This document shows, one piece after another, positions 27,278 to 37,500 of a DNA stretch of 49,428 nucleotides (its first letter is position 1; the number at the start of each line of letters is the position of its first letter). The DNA comes from JAVBSX01 sp051660685 (lineage in GTDB: Bacteria > Planctomycetota > Planctomycetia > Pirellulales > Thermoguttaceae). The DNA lies in assembly GCA_051660685.1 (NCBI GenBank), contig JBOFQB010000045.1, positions 1 through 49,428 of the forward strand. The letters are read 5' to 3'. The translations under genes and the position numbers were made by a program. The notes beneath the pieces were generated by a model, which saw only the letters and a program-made list of their open reading frames with translations, was not told the DNA's origin and searched no databases.

Positions 27278-27883
27278 TTATTGAACAGGCCGAACAATGT
27301 TGAGCGTCTCGGTTTTCGGATCATACTGATATTCATGTCCGTCCGGCAATTCCGGCAAACGAATCTGATTTTCCTGTATAATCGACTTCATGAACTCTTC
27401 ATGACTTGCAGGTCCCTTGTTGTCGTTCATTGCTTTGTATATCTGCATCGATTTCGGTATTTGCATGTCAAAGACCGCTCGTTGGTTCGCCTTAAAGTAT
27501 TCGCTGACAGGAACAGTAACGGGACTCATCATTGCGGGGGACTTCGAGTAATCCCCTTTCCCGGTTACACCAACTTCTGCTCGAACCGTTTCTGTCCGAA
27601 CCGTTTGCTCTTTCACCTCTTCCTTCACTTTTTCTTTCACCTCATCGTTGATCTCTTTTTTTGGCATTTCAGGTGAAACACTTGGTTGCGCCGTTTCCTG
27701 TTCCCTAGTGTTTTCGGATGTTTGTGTTGCAGTCGAGTTCATTGATTGCGACGAATTGGACGTTTCTTTTTCGGTGTCGGCTTTATAACGGACATGTCGC
27801 GGTTTTCCGGCGTCACAACCGAGAAGGAGGAGAAGAGAAAGGGAAATCACAAAGACAAACGGTTTAAGCAGGATTGTTGACAT
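27278..27883 (-). CDS. Small lipoprotein of unknown function, planctomycete-type
   Basis: The 201-residue lipoprotein has a signal sequence with lipobox LLLGC (Cys23). A disordered Ser/Thr/Glu-rich linker (about 35-110) contains a KEEVKEKVKEEVKEQ-like charged helix. The folded C-terminal part (about 115-201) contains VPVSEYFKANQRAVFDMQIPKSM, NKGPASHEEFMKSII and LPELPDGHEYQYDPKTETL in substance. I recall similar C-terminal domains in other planctomycetes but know no function. It is monocistronic, divergent from csrA and convergent with nothing. Confidence 0.7.
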   Translation of the reverse strand: MSTILLKPFVFVISLSLLLLLGCDAGKPRHVRYKADTEKETSNSSQSMNSTATQTSENTREQETAQPSVSPEMPKKEINDEVKEKVKEEVKEQTVRTETVRAEVGVTGKGDYSKSPAMMSPVTVPVSEYFKANQRAVFDMQIPKSMQIYKAMNDNKGPASHEEFMKSIIQENQIRLPELPDGHEYQYDPKTETLNIVRPVQ

Positions 27884-28214
27884 CTGAAATTTCTCGTCAA
27901 AGGATAAAAAAACGAGGGATTATTCCGCAACCCCTCAACCCCTACAGTATACGCCTCTATTTTCTGGTAATCAAGAAGGAGCGAAAACGGTTGGAACTGG
28001 AAACAGCTCGCCTGAATGAAAGAGGATTGCCAATTTGTTCGGACGACTCCGAAAATAACTGTTTTCAAAGGTCAATTGACAAACCAATCGCATTTTTCCT
28101 ATTTTCTCTTTTTTCTCAAAATACCGTCCTTTTGCTAAATTATTCATTTTATCATTGCCGATTCATATTGCATCTCGAATTCATCCCAGTTACTCCACTT
28201 GACCCAATATACCT
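27884..28214. other. Divergent region between the lipoprotein gene and csrA
   Basis: There is no gene. AT-rich sequence around 28080-28210 probably carries the csrA promoter. The csrA start has no clear Shine-Dalgarno sequence. Confidence 0.35.
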
Positions 28215-28460
28215 ATGTTAGTTTTATCACGTTTCCAAAATCAGAGTATTCACATTGGTAACGACATCGTTATCACTGTTGTTGATGTCCGAGGTGACCG
28301 TGTACGGATTGGTATTGACGCTCCTCAAAACATTCCGGTCAATCGACAGGAAGTTTATGATAGAATTTTGGCCCAATCGGACCAAAAAAGAGTTGTGCCG
28401 ATTGTTGTACCGACATTTCCAGAAATCGGAATGCCAATTGCCGATTTTCTTCCGCATTAA
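28215..28460 (+). CDS. csrA: Carbon storage regulator CsrA
   Basis: CsrA is an RNA-binding dimer that blocks translation by binding GGA motifs in leaders; in many flagellated bacteria it controls flagellin synthesis. The 81-residue product starts MLVLSR, as nearly all CsrA do. It continues through SIHIGNDIVITVVDVRGDRVRIGIDAP to IPVNRQEVYDRI, with the conserved Arg residues of the RNA-binding surface. The C terminus is about 15 residues longer than in E. coli and ends in a hydrophobic, proline-rich tail. It is followed by a strong terminator and then the giant flagellin gene, about 470 bases away. The antagonist gene fliW is not in the window. Confidence 0.95.
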   Translation: MLVLSRFQNQSIHIGNDIVITVVDVRGDRVRIGIDAPQNIPVNRQEVYDRILAQSDQKRVVPIVVPTFPEIGMPIADFLPH

Positions 28461-28483
28461 GAGCAACATTGGAACTTTGAACC

Positions 28484-28535
28484 AAAGACGTTGGACGTTC
28501 GGTTGAATTTGACCTGATGTCCAACGTCTTTTTTT
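28484..28535 (+). terminator. Intrinsic terminator of csrA
   Basis: A perfect 13-bp stem (AAAGACGTTGGAC at 28484-28496, GTCCAACGTCTTT at 28519-28531) is followed by a T-run to 28535. It lies 24 bases after the csrA stop codon. It should separate csrA from the flagellin transcript. Confidence 0.9.
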
Positions 28536-28831
28536 ATTCATATTGCTCACGTTGCCTATATTGTGCAATCATTCCTCTTTGTTTATTTGCACTATTCTTT
28601 CTATTTCTCTTGTTTTCTCTTTTGCAATCCCCTCAACCGTCAATTGATTCCCAAGTTCCCATGATTCAATCCTTCTTCCTCATCCTCCCAACCCTCCTTC
28701 ACAACTCGCCGTTCAACATTCCGCTCGTTCCTGTTTTACCGTCTGTTCCAATCATACAAGCACGAAAAAAGAACTTTTAACTTCTTGGCCTATTTTCCTT
28801 TCTTATTGCAAATTCGCTTTGCCGACTATTG

Positions 28832-28926
28832 TTGCGAGGAATACTCTCCTCTCGCAATTGTTGCAGGAAATAGTTGACCCTGTTGATGATTGTGTAGACA
28901 GCATTCTCTATTTAGTGAGGATTGGA
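28832..28926 (+). promoter_or_regulatory. Flagellin leader with hairpin and GGA motifs (candidate CsrA target)
   Basis: The hairpin TTGCGAG (28832-28838)/CTCGCAA (28851-28857) exposes a GGA at its top (28838-28840). Further GGA cores lie at 28866-28868, 28919-28921 and 28924-28926, the last two at the expected ribosome-binding position before the ATG at 28933. Several GGA sites, one in a hairpin and two at the ribosome site, fit CsrA control. That is an inference; the full ANGGA consensus is not met. Confidence 0.4.
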
Positions 28927-28932
28927 CGAAAC

Positions 28933-31900
28933 ATGACTGGACTCTACGTTGCATCAAATACGGCTGCTCTCGGTTCGCAGATCAATCTCCAGCGTAATAC
29001 GAATACGCTTTCTGAAGTGATTACACGACTCAGTACGGGTTTACGAATCAATTCCGGGAAAGATGATCCGGCGGGGTTGATTGCAAGTGAATTGCTCAAA
29101 AGTGATATAACGGCAACGAACAAGGCGATTCAGAACACACAAAGGGCGAACAGTGTGATTGGGATTGCCGAAAGTGCCCTTGGTCAAGTGTCCGTCCTGC
29201 TCAACGAAGTGCGGGCCCTCATCAATGAAGCGGCAAATAAGGGCGCAATGACAGATGAGCAGATTGCAGCGAACCAGATGCAGGTTGATGCTTCGATTGA
29301 CTCGATTGACCGGATTTCGCGGACGACGAATTATCAGGGGCAATTACTTTTGGACGGTTCGTTCGACTTTTATGTTCAGGGAATTGACCGTAACATGGTT
29401 GATCGGGTTCAGATTGACAGTGCAAGTTTTGGGGCAAAACAAGGGGTTGAGGTCAACATCGACATTCTCGCGGACGCGCAAGCGGCGAAACTGTCGTATG
29501 CTTACGGTTATACCTCAACACCTGTCGTTCTCGAAATCGGCGGAAATTCCGGCAAAAATATTTTCAAATTCGATGCAAACGCTTCTGTTGGAGAAATGGC
29601 AAAAGCGATCAACATGTTGGCGGACTCTTCCGGGGTCGTCGCTGTTGTCGGTAAGGATGCAACGTATGGTCAAATCATGTTGACAAGCGCAGGTCTGAAT
29701 AATGACATCAATTTGAAAGCGTTGACAGCCGGTTCTGCAGCCGGAAATTATTCGGTCAAATTTACAGCCGGGAATTCTGAGACGACAAATGTCGTCATAA
29801 CGGATCCGATTGCGAACAATACGGGGGTGATTGACTTCCAACTTCAAATGGAACCCTGGAGAGCAGCGTCTGCGACGATTGACGAATCCATGATCGGGAT
29901 TAATTCGACCCGATTCAGTCTCTTCAGCAATCCGAATGCTTCACTGACAATCAACACAACACAGGGGAAACTGGTCAACACAATCAATTTGATTGCGGCA
30001 GACCCGGGGAATACGAATCCTGACATTAACGGTCCGATTGCCGTTGCGCTTGATAAGAATGGTGTTCTGAACATTGAGTATCATTCGTTCAAGACGGGGG
30101 GATTGGCAACAACAGTTGATGATATTGTTGCGGCGATCAACAGTGCTTATCCGCAATTTTCGGCGACATCGATTCTGGGAACAACGGCGTTGAATTCAAG
30201 TACCGATAAGGGGAAAATTGCCGGAATTGATTTGCGAACGAACAATGCGATTCAATTTGCGGCCAATCAAGCTGGAGAAGCAATGAACAATACGGATGTT
30301 GTTTTCATTAACAACACCGAGTTGTATAACATTATGAATGGAACGCCGGGTTCGATTGCAATTGGTTCTCCTCAACGAGCGGGAGTAACAGTTGGGACGG
30401 ACGGGGCGGGGAACACGTTTTCTTTACTCGCAACAGAAGCGGGTTCAGAATACAATGGAACCAAACTGGCGGTCGTTGCGGGAACGGGAACGGTTCCAAG
30501 TGCGAGCGGTTCAGTTGGCGGGACAATTACCGTTTCACTTGCAAATGGTGTTAATGTTGAAGATGTAACAGCTGATATGATCAATCAGGCTCTTAGTGAA
30601 GCAAGTTACAAACTGGCCGTTAAAACGTCGGTTGCATCCAATACGGCTTTTGTTACATCTCCCGCTGATTTGGGGACGGTTCTAGGAGCAGCGGTTCTGG
30701 GGGATTATCAGGGAACGGCGACCCCTCCTCCTGCATCAGCGGTTGGGGCGGTTTATTCGGGGGTGTATGGAACAGATGGAACAACGATTTTGGATGTGAA
30801 TGCGGCGACCGCACAAGTCAATGCGGTTTTGGGCAGTACAAAAACAGTGACAGTTCCTCAAGTTGCATCGACGACGATTTCGTTGAATGCGGGGGGGACC
30901 AGCACGTTGACGATTTCGGCCAATAATACGGGGAGTCAGTACAATGGAGTCACGTTTAATTTTGCGACAACGACGGGGGGAACCGGGGCGGTTTCTGCCG
31001 CGCAAAATGGTAATGTGATAACGATCACGGTTGATGCAGCCAATTTTAATGCTGTAACAGCATCAACAATGAATGATGCGTTGAGAGCAGCCAATTTGGG
31101 ATACAATGTGACCTTAACGGGCGCAGCATCGGCGATTACGGCGGGGACGACGACGTTGACATTGGGGACGAATAATGGACTGACGGGAGATACGACCGGG
31201 GTGAACACCGTGATTGGCGGGACATTTGGTTTGGGAGCGAGTGAAGTTCCGGCGTCCTTTACACTGGATGGTGCGAACAAGGTGATGAATGTTCAGGACC
31301 CTGTTACTTATGTACGAACATCGCAACGGGCTCAGACCGTGTTTTATGACGGGGCCAATTACCTGACCTTTGCGGTTAATGCGGGGGGGAGTGCGCTCAA
31401 TGGAATGGACATTAAGTTGGAAAATGACAGCACGAATTACACGAACGGGAAAATTGCGGTTGCGTTTAATCCAACAGATGGTCTTTTGCATATTGTGGGT
31501 GATTTGGCAAATGCCAGTTATGCGAATTTTCTTCAAGCCGTAAAAGATGCAACGAATGGAACCGTAACGGTTGCTGTTTCGAGCAGTCCGAATTCCTCTG
31601 TCCTGATTCCGACCGGTTTGGAGAAGATGTCGGCTCTTGCAAATGCGTTGGGGGGCGGGGGAGTGAACACGTTCCAGTTGGGAGATCGGAATACGTCGCT
31701 GAATATATCGGGGACACCCGGGAATATCGGTGTTGTCGGGGGTAAAATGGGGACGGATTTTGGGGCGATTATTTACAATGCTCAGAATGGAATTACAACG
31801 GCGAATGATGTGATTACCACGATCAATAATGATTCGGTCTTGAGCAAGTTGATTTCGGCGGAAAATTTTGTGGACAGTAATGGAAGTGGTCTCATTTTTC

Positions 31901-34392
31901 TCGCGGGAGATGCGAAGGAACGGGTCCGTCTCTTTGCGTCGGCAATGCAAGGGGGGTATTCGGGGACGACTTCGGTTGTAACGGCGAATGAACTGATTGA
32001 TTTTATCAACAATCATGAAGTGCTAAGTAAGATGTTTGCGGCGCAACTTGCGATTGGGAATACGGGGGAAGGATTGCTGACGTTATTCCAAGAGGTTGCC
32101 TATTATGGTGATCCCCTTTTGGAGACGGGCTTGCAATTTTTGGGACCGGCAGGGTCGCCGAACATTGAGTTCCGAACGGGAGGAGCGAATCAGAACCTTT
32201 CGATTGCCTTTATCAACAATCCGGTCCTTAATGCTCATGCTTCTCTTGCGGCGACGAATGCAAATGCGGCGTATACGTTGACCGCGACGCAAACGGGAGT
32301 TGAGTATGAGGATGTTGCGGTTCGTTACATTCGTATGGACAATACGTTTACTCCGGCTGATAATTATGCAACGTTTGAGCCGGGTGATTCTGCTGCTTTT
32401 GCATATTGCAGCATCAATACGACGAAGAATGGGACGAATGAAGAAGTGGGGAATTTCATTTTGACCGCGAACAATAAGGGTTCCAATTACAATGACGTTC
32501 AGGTGATGATTCAGTTGGACGCGACTCAGACGGATAAGGCAACGGCGGTGTTTGACCCGAGTTCCAAGCGAATGATTGTGACGGTGAATGACATTACGGT
32601 GAAATTGCAAGATGCAATTGCCGCAATCAATTCAGAAGGGACCTTCAATGCGGCGTATGATTACAGTTACAACTCGACACCCTTTAGCGATGTTGGAATG
32701 GTTGATTTTTCGCAACTGTTGACGGGAGCAACACAACGGTCGCCGGTTTCAATAGGGAATACTTATGCGACAGGCGGTCATAAGGGAGGGGTTGTGACGG
32801 TTTATCTGGCCGGTTCAGATAAAGAAATCACAGCACAAGCGGTTTCGGATGCAATCAATAATAGTGTTGCAACGAAATCGTTCTTTGTCGCGTCGATTTA
32901 TCCGGGAAGTACAGGTCAAGGGGTGATTGACATTCGCAAGGACACGCTTGGTGTTGTTTCGGGCAATCCGTCGGAGATGGATTACAAGATGATAACGTCG
33001 ATTACGAAGACGGGTTGTTCGACGGATGCTCCCTACACCATGGTTGTGAATCTGGCGACAGATGCAAATGGTAATTCGATTACGTCGGCGAGTGATTTGG
33101 TGAAGTATTTCAGTAATTTGACGGCGGAGCAGACGAAGGGGATCAGTGTGAGTCTTTGGAAACCGGCCGGGATTGATAATGTTTCTGATTTGTTCTGTAT
33201 TGAACAGGATGGTCGTGGAATTTTGAAACCGACGGGATATTATGACTTGTGTGATCGTTGGATTGCGTCGCCGATTGAGTTTATCACGGCGAATACGGAT
33301 TGGGTCGATCAGCAACCGCGAGGTCGCGTCGTTGCGGTCAATGGAGCAAGTGCTTCTTATGATGTGATTGCGATGAAAGCGGGGACGGAGTACGAGGGGG
33401 TTCGGATACAGTATCAGGCTCTTGTGGACAATGCGTCACAACCGTCGGTTTCGTATGATGTAGCGAATAAGATCATTACGGTCAACATTCGTGAAGGGGA
33501 AACGACAGCGGCGCAGGTGAAGTCGATGATTGAGTCCTCGGAATCGACGAAGACGTTGTTCAAGGTCGACTTAGTGGACAGCGCGGGTAATGGGGTCGTG
33601 ACGTTGACGGACAATTCGTTGTCACTTTCAGGGGGTCGCATTCGTCAAGGAACGGTTGGAGGGGCGAGTTTGACGGGAGCGACGGATGCTGACCCGAACC
33701 GATTGACGTTTATGTCAACGGGGGTTGGTTCCAAAGCCCTTGTGTCAGTTCGGGTCATTGAGGGCTTTTTTGAAGTGAAGGATGAATATGGTCGCGTCAA
33801 TGAACGTGCAACGGGGCAGGATATGCAAGCCCTAATCAATGGTTTGACAACGACGTCAAATGGACGGACACTTTCGGTGAATACCTCGACCCTTACGATG
33901 TCCGTTACGATGAGTGAGGATGCTAAAGCGGGGGATTCGACGCAGTTTTACATTGCATCCGGGGGAGCAACATTCCAGTTGGGCCCTGATGTGGTCTCGA
34001 ATCAGCAGATTCGGGTTGGTATTCCGAGTGTGAACAGCACACGATTGGGGGGTCTGAGCGGTTATCTTTACGAGTTGAAGTCGGGTGAACGGGCTGCACT
34101 TGGGACGAATCCTGAATTGGCGGATAAAATCATTCAGGAAGCGATTTTGTCGATTGCAATGACGCGAGGTCGTTTGGGTGCTTTACAGCGTAGTACACTC
34201 GAACCGAATATGGCGGCGTTGGAAGATACGGTTCAGAAAATGTCTGAAGCAGAAGCGAGTATATCGAACGCCGATTTTGCGGTCGAAAGTTCTCGCTTGA
34301 CACGAACCCAAATTCTGGTTCAATCCGGTGCTTCTGTTCTGGGAATTGCTAACCAACTTCCTCAGTATGCCGCAATGCTGATTGGAAGGTAG
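28933..34392 (+). CDS. Giant flagellin
   Basis: The 1819-residue filament subunit is about four times the usual size. The start MTGLYVASNTAALGSQINL is chosen because it aligns with flagellin N termini; a TTG-initiated extension to 28819 does not. Residues 1-150 form the D0/D1 part (LSTGLRINSGKDDPAGLIAS, TTNYQGQLLLDG). The C-terminal 100 residues are canonical (ALEDTVQKMSEAEASISNAD, SGASVLGIANQLPQYAAMLI). Between them about 1550 residues rich in Gly, Thr, Asn and Ala form surface domains. Degenerate modules recur that begin [QEN]Y[NE][GD]V near residues 506, 670, 1124, 1185 and 1486. Each is followed by beta-strand-like sequence, and several have an ITTANDVITTINND-type segment resembling the flagellin hook-IN motif. 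No export chaperone is adjacent. A G-tract repeat starts at the TAG stop. Confidence 0.92.
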   Translation: MTGLYVASNTAALGSQINLQRNTNTLSEVITRLSTGLRINSGKDDPAGLIASELLKSDITATNKAIQNTQRANSVIGIAESALGQVSVLLNEVRALINEAANKGAMTDEQIAANQMQVDASIDSIDRISRTTNYQGQLLLDGSFDFYVQGIDRNMVDRVQIDSASFGAKQGVEVNIDILADAQAAKLSYAYGYTSTPVVLEIGGNSGKNIFKFDANASVGEMAKAINMLADSSGVVAVVGKDATYGQIMLTSAGLNNDINLKALTAGSAAGNYSVKFTAGNSETTNVVITDPIANNTGVIDFQLQMEPWRAASATIDESMIGINSTRFSLFSNPNASLTINTTQGKLVNTINLIAADPGNTNPDINGPIAVALDKNGVLNIEYHSFKTGGLATTVDDIVAAINSAYPQFSATSILGTTALNSSTDKGKIAGIDLRTNNAIQFAANQAGEAMNNTDVVFINNTELYNIMNGTPGSIAIGSPQRAGVTVGTDGAGNTFSLLATEAGSEYNGTKLAVVAGTGTVPSASGSVGGTITVSLANGVNVEDVTADMINQALSEASYKLAVKTSVASNTAFVTSPADLGTVLGAAVLGDYQGTATPPPASAVGAVYSGVYGTDGTTILDVNAATAQVNAVLGSTKTVTVPQVASTTISLNAGGTSTLTISANNTGSQYNGVTFNFATTTGGTGAVSAAQNGNVITITVDAANFNAVTASTMNDALRAANLGYNVTLTGAASAITAGTTTLTLGTNNGLTGDTTGVNTVIGGTFGLGASEVPASFTLDGANKVMNVQDPVTYVRTSQRAQTVFYDGANYLTFAVNAGGSALNGMDIKLENDSTNYTNGKIAVAFNPTDGLLHIVGDLANASYANFLQAVKDATNGTVTVAVSSSPNSSVLIPTGLEKMSALANALGGGGVNTFQLGDRNTSLNISGTPGNIGVVGGKMGTDFGAIIYNAQNGITTANDVITTINNDSVLSKLISAENFVDSNGSGLIFLAGDAKERVRLFASAMQGGYSGTTSVVTANELIDFINNHEVLSKMFAAQLAIGNTGEGLLTLFQEVAYYGDPLLETGLQFLGPAGSPNIEFRTGGANQNLSIAFINNPVLNAHASLAATNANAAYTLTATQTGVEYEDVAVRYIRMDNTFTPADNYATFEPGDSAAFAYCSINTTKNGTNEEVGNFILTANNKGSNYNDVQVMIQLDATQTDKATAVFDPSSKRMIVTVNDITVKLQDAIAAINSEGTFNAAYDYSYNSTPFSDVGMVDFSQLLTGATQRSPVSIGNTYATGGHKGGVVTVYLAGSDKEITAQAVSDAINNSVATKSFFVASIYPGSTGQGVIDIRKDTLGVVSGNPSEMDYKMITSITKTGCSTDAPYTMVVNLATDANGNSITSASDLVKYFSNLTAEQTKGISVSLWKPAGIDNVSDLFCIEQDGRGILKPTGYYDLCDRWIASPIEFITANTDWVDQQPRGRVVAVNGASASYDVIAMKAGTEYEGVRIQYQALVDNASQPSVSYDVANKIITVNIREGETTAAQVKSMIESSESTKTLFKVDLVDSAGNGVVTLTDNSLSLSGGRIRQGTVGGASLTGATDADPNRLTFMSTGVGSKALVSVRVIEGFFEVKDEYGRVNERATGQDMQALINGLTTTSNGRTLSVNTSTLTMSVTMSEDAKAGDSTQFYIASGGATFQLGPDVVSNQQIRVGIPSVNSTRLGGLSGYLYELKSGERAALGTNPELADKIIQEAILSIAMTRGRLGALQRSTLEPNMAALEDTVQKMSEAEASISNADFAVESSRLTRTQILVQSGASVLGIANQLPQYAAMLIGR

Positions 34393-34440
34393 GAAGTAGG
34401 GGATAGGGGATAGGGATTGGGGAATAGGGGGATTGGGGGA
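34390..34440 (+). repeat. Telomere-like G-tract repeat after the flagellin gene
   Basis: It starts at the flagellin TAG stop and runs TAGGAAGTAGGGGATAGGGG, ATAGGGATTGGGG, AATAGGGGGATTGGGGG. It is followed directly by a cloverleaf repeat. Confidence 0.75.
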
Positions 34441-34445
34441 ACTCC

Positions 34446-34517
34446 GTTTAGCGGCGGAACACCGTTCCGCCTGTTTTTTCGATTCTCAAAGCGAGATACG
34501 TTGTATCACGGCTCAAC
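34446..34517 (-). repeat. 72-nt cloverleaf-type palindromic repeat, inverted orientation
   Basis: GTTTAGC at 34446-34452 pairs with GCTCAAC at 34511-34517. The hairpins are GCGGAAC-ACC-GTTCCGC and GATAC-GTT-GTATC. It is the reverse complement of the element type at 18030 and 21279, including the CTGTTTTTTCGATTCTCAAA middle. It lies 54 bases beyond the flagellin stop. Confidence 0.9.
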
Positions 34518-34524
34518 GAAAGAG

Positions 34525-34587
34525 CTTCATTCCCTATACCCTAACCCCTATTCCCTATACCCCATTCCCTACCTTCTTTCTTTTATT
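34525..34587 (-). repeat. C-rich (G-tract on minus) repeat before the YfhO-like gene
   Basis: The minus-strand G-tract repeat reads as CATTCCCTATACCCTAACCC, CTATTCCCTATACCCC and ATTCCCTACC on the plus strand. It abuts the start region of the next gene, so the leader has no purine-rich ribosome site. Confidence 0.6.
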
Positions 34588-37500
34588 ATGCGCTTTCCCT
34601 GGTTGCTGTTTGGTTGTCTACTAACAGGTGTCGGTCTGTTGTTTGGGCGGGTTCTGGTCGGGGACCAACAGTTTGCTTTTCGGGACGGGGCCCATTTTTA
34701 TTTTCCGCTCTTTCGCTTTATTCAGGAAGAATGGTCCTCAGGACGTGTTCCGCTTTGGAATCCCTATGAAAATCTTGGGCAACCCCTTTTCGCCAATCCC
34801 TGTTCTAGCGTTCTGTATCCCGGGAAATTGCTGTTTCTGCTCCCCCTTTCCTACACGTTTCTCTATCACCTCTACATCGTTCTCCATGTCGTCCTCGCCG
34901 GAATCACGATGTATCGTTTGGTTCGACATTGGCAGATGCGCGTTGACGCCGCATGTTTGGCCGCAATGACGTATTCACTTGGCGGTTGCGTGCTGTATCA
35001 GCATCTGAACATTATCTTTCTGGTCGGGGCTGCTTGGTTGCCTGAATCCATTCGTTGGGCCGATCTCGCGTTTCAAGGTTGGGCGAGCGAGCAAAAGGTT
35101 GACGATTTGACGAAACGTCGTCGATCTTTCGTCCCGACCTGTTCGGCTGCTGTTCTTGCCGGTCTCTGTTTTTCCATGATGATTTTGGGCGGGGACATTC
35201 AAGCTGTTTACAACGGATTGCTGTTTGTCCTGTTGTTGGGGCTCTTTCGCGGACGAAGAACCTCAAGGTTGGAAAACGGTGTTGTGACGAATGATGTTGA
35301 GAAAAACGCTAAGAATGGACGTTTTGCGATTCTTTCAAATCTATTGAACCTTAAAATCAGGGATCATGCGGGCAAGATGTCCGGGTTCCCGGGGATTTTT
35401 TTGCGGACAACCCAAGTGATGTTGGTGATTGTCCTGACCCTGTTTCTCGTCGGGGCTGTTCAGATTCTTCCGTCTTGGGAATGGTCGCAAAAAAGTGACC
35501 GGGTTGAACCGCGAGTCCCGCAATCGGTTTGGGCAATGCTCAGATCAGGGGATTGGGAGGAGATTCAGGACGGTTTCCTTGCCCGGTTGCCAAATAAGGG
35601 GGAAAATAAGGAGGAAAATAAGGAGGAAAATAAGGAGGAAAATAAGGAGGAAAATAAGGAGGAAAATAAGGAGGAAAATAAGGGGGCGAAAGGGGGAGAA
35701 AAAGGGGAAAAAAAAGAAAGTGGGGGGGAAAAAGAGGGTGAGACTGGGGGGAAAAATAGGGTTGAAACGGGACATTTTCGGACGATGTACCACTTTAGCG
35801 TTTCTCCCCGGAGATTGGCGGAATACGTCTTCCCCAACTTCAGCGGTCGTCCCTATCCCGAAAATAGTCGTTGGTTGCATTTCCCGGTTTGGGACGATTA
35901 TATCTGGGTTCCGTCACTCTATTGCGGCCTGATTCCCTTTCTGCTCGCTTTGTCCGCTTTGCGTTTTCGCTTTGGAAGGAACAAACAGCTGCTGTGTCCG
36001 GGAACAAACGACCGGTTAGGCGTGTTGCTCAGTTGGACATTGCTGTTTTCCGTTCTCGCGTCGTTCGGTCAGTTCGGAATCGGTTGGTTGCTGAACCGAT
36101 TTTTGGGAGAAACAAGCGGAATAGGCGATCCGGTCGGGGGAGTCTATTGGTTGCTGAATCTGCTCCTGCCCGGTTATGCCGGTTTTCGATACCCGGGAAA
36201 ATGGTTGACCTTTGCGGCTCTTCCGCTTGCTGTTTTGGCCGCAATCGGTTGGGATCGAATTTTTGGACGCTTTGAAGAACGATTGACGGGGCAGATCGAG
36301 GAGCAGGTTGAAAGGGTTGCAGCGATTAAGAAGGTCAGAGATGTTGAGAAAATTGAACGTGTTGCAGATGTTAGGGATTTTGAAAAAAGGGGAAAGGTTG
36401 CAAATACGGCATCTATTGTAAACCTTGCGAACCATGAAACAGTTGCAGCGATTAAAAAAAGTGAGGAGATTGAAAATCATCGGGTCCGCAAACGTCTCAA
36501 CAAACTGTCATTTCTGGTGTTCGGAATTGCCGTTCTCCTGCTCAGCGTTCTGCCCTTTTGGAAGTTTCAGGCGCAAGACTGTTTGATGTTCGGACCCTTT
36601 GACTCTGAACTTGCCCGAATCGGCTTGTTCTGGTCAATCGCCCAAACCCTGATCGTCCTCGCCCTCTTCCATTTGCTCTTGTCCCTGTCCCGATTACAAC
36701 CGAAACGGGGCAAAAAGGGGCATTTTGTCGGAACGCAGGCATCTTGCCTGCATCAAGAAAAAAACGCGGGCAGGATACCCGCGTTCCAGTCGGCAAACAA
36801 ACTGTTTGCCCGATTGATCCTTCTCCTTGTCCTGATTGACCTTTTTTGGGCCAATTCTTGGTTGGTTCCGACGACCTCACGAGATGTTTTCAAGACCGAA
36901 TCCCCTTTACTCGGATTGTTGCAACCGGTTGAACAGAATGAGGCTTTTGTGCAAAACGCACATTCTGGGAAATCTGGGAACAGTCAAAAATTTGAGAATA
37001 TTGAAGACTTTGCAGAAAAAGGCATTTCGTCGGGGGTTCCAGTTCGGCTTTACCGTTCTCCGGTCTGGTATCCCGAATCTTTTTTGAAGGAACAGAGTGC
37101 CGACCGATTGCCGGAAAGTGTCCGCTTTGACCGAAACACGTTGTTTCCTGAGTACACGCTTGAAAACCGAATTGCCGTTATTAACGTGCCCGGAACTTTG
37201 ATGAATGGAGCCTATAAGAATCGCTTAAAAAGCATTTGGTCGGTCAGGACGACGAGTCGGTTCGGGGTTGAAGCGGCAAAGCGACTTGCCGAACTTGGGG
37301 TCGAGTACATTGTGGTTCCTGCAAAAGAGGAACCGGACGAAGAATCGTTTGACTGTCTGTATCGTGATTTTGACGAGGATTACGCTCTTTGGAAGTTGAA
37401 GTCTTCCCCGTTCTTCCCGAGCACCCCAACTTCCGGCATCACCCCCTCAAAACGGGCTTGGTTGCGGTCCTCCCAAAAACCTTGTCCGATCATCGAATAC

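Noticed and set aside
28517..28780. 87-codon hydrophobic frame after the csrA terminator
   Set aside because: It starts inside the terminator hairpin, is a run of Leu/Phe/Pro from T- and C-rich DNA, and has no ribosome site. It is more likely leader DNA.
28802..28828. Sigma-28 promoter for flagellin (GCCGACTA at 28821)
   Set aside because: The -10-like box is present, but the expected TAAA 15 bases upstream reads CTTA, so the match is too weak to call.
34417..34587. N-terminal extension of the YfhO-like protein
   Set aside because: These codons translate the G-tract and cloverleaf repeats; the membrane protein naturally begins at MRFPWLL.
35592..35684. CRISPR-like array
   Set aside because: The 12-nt units are adjacent without spacers and lie in frame inside a gene.
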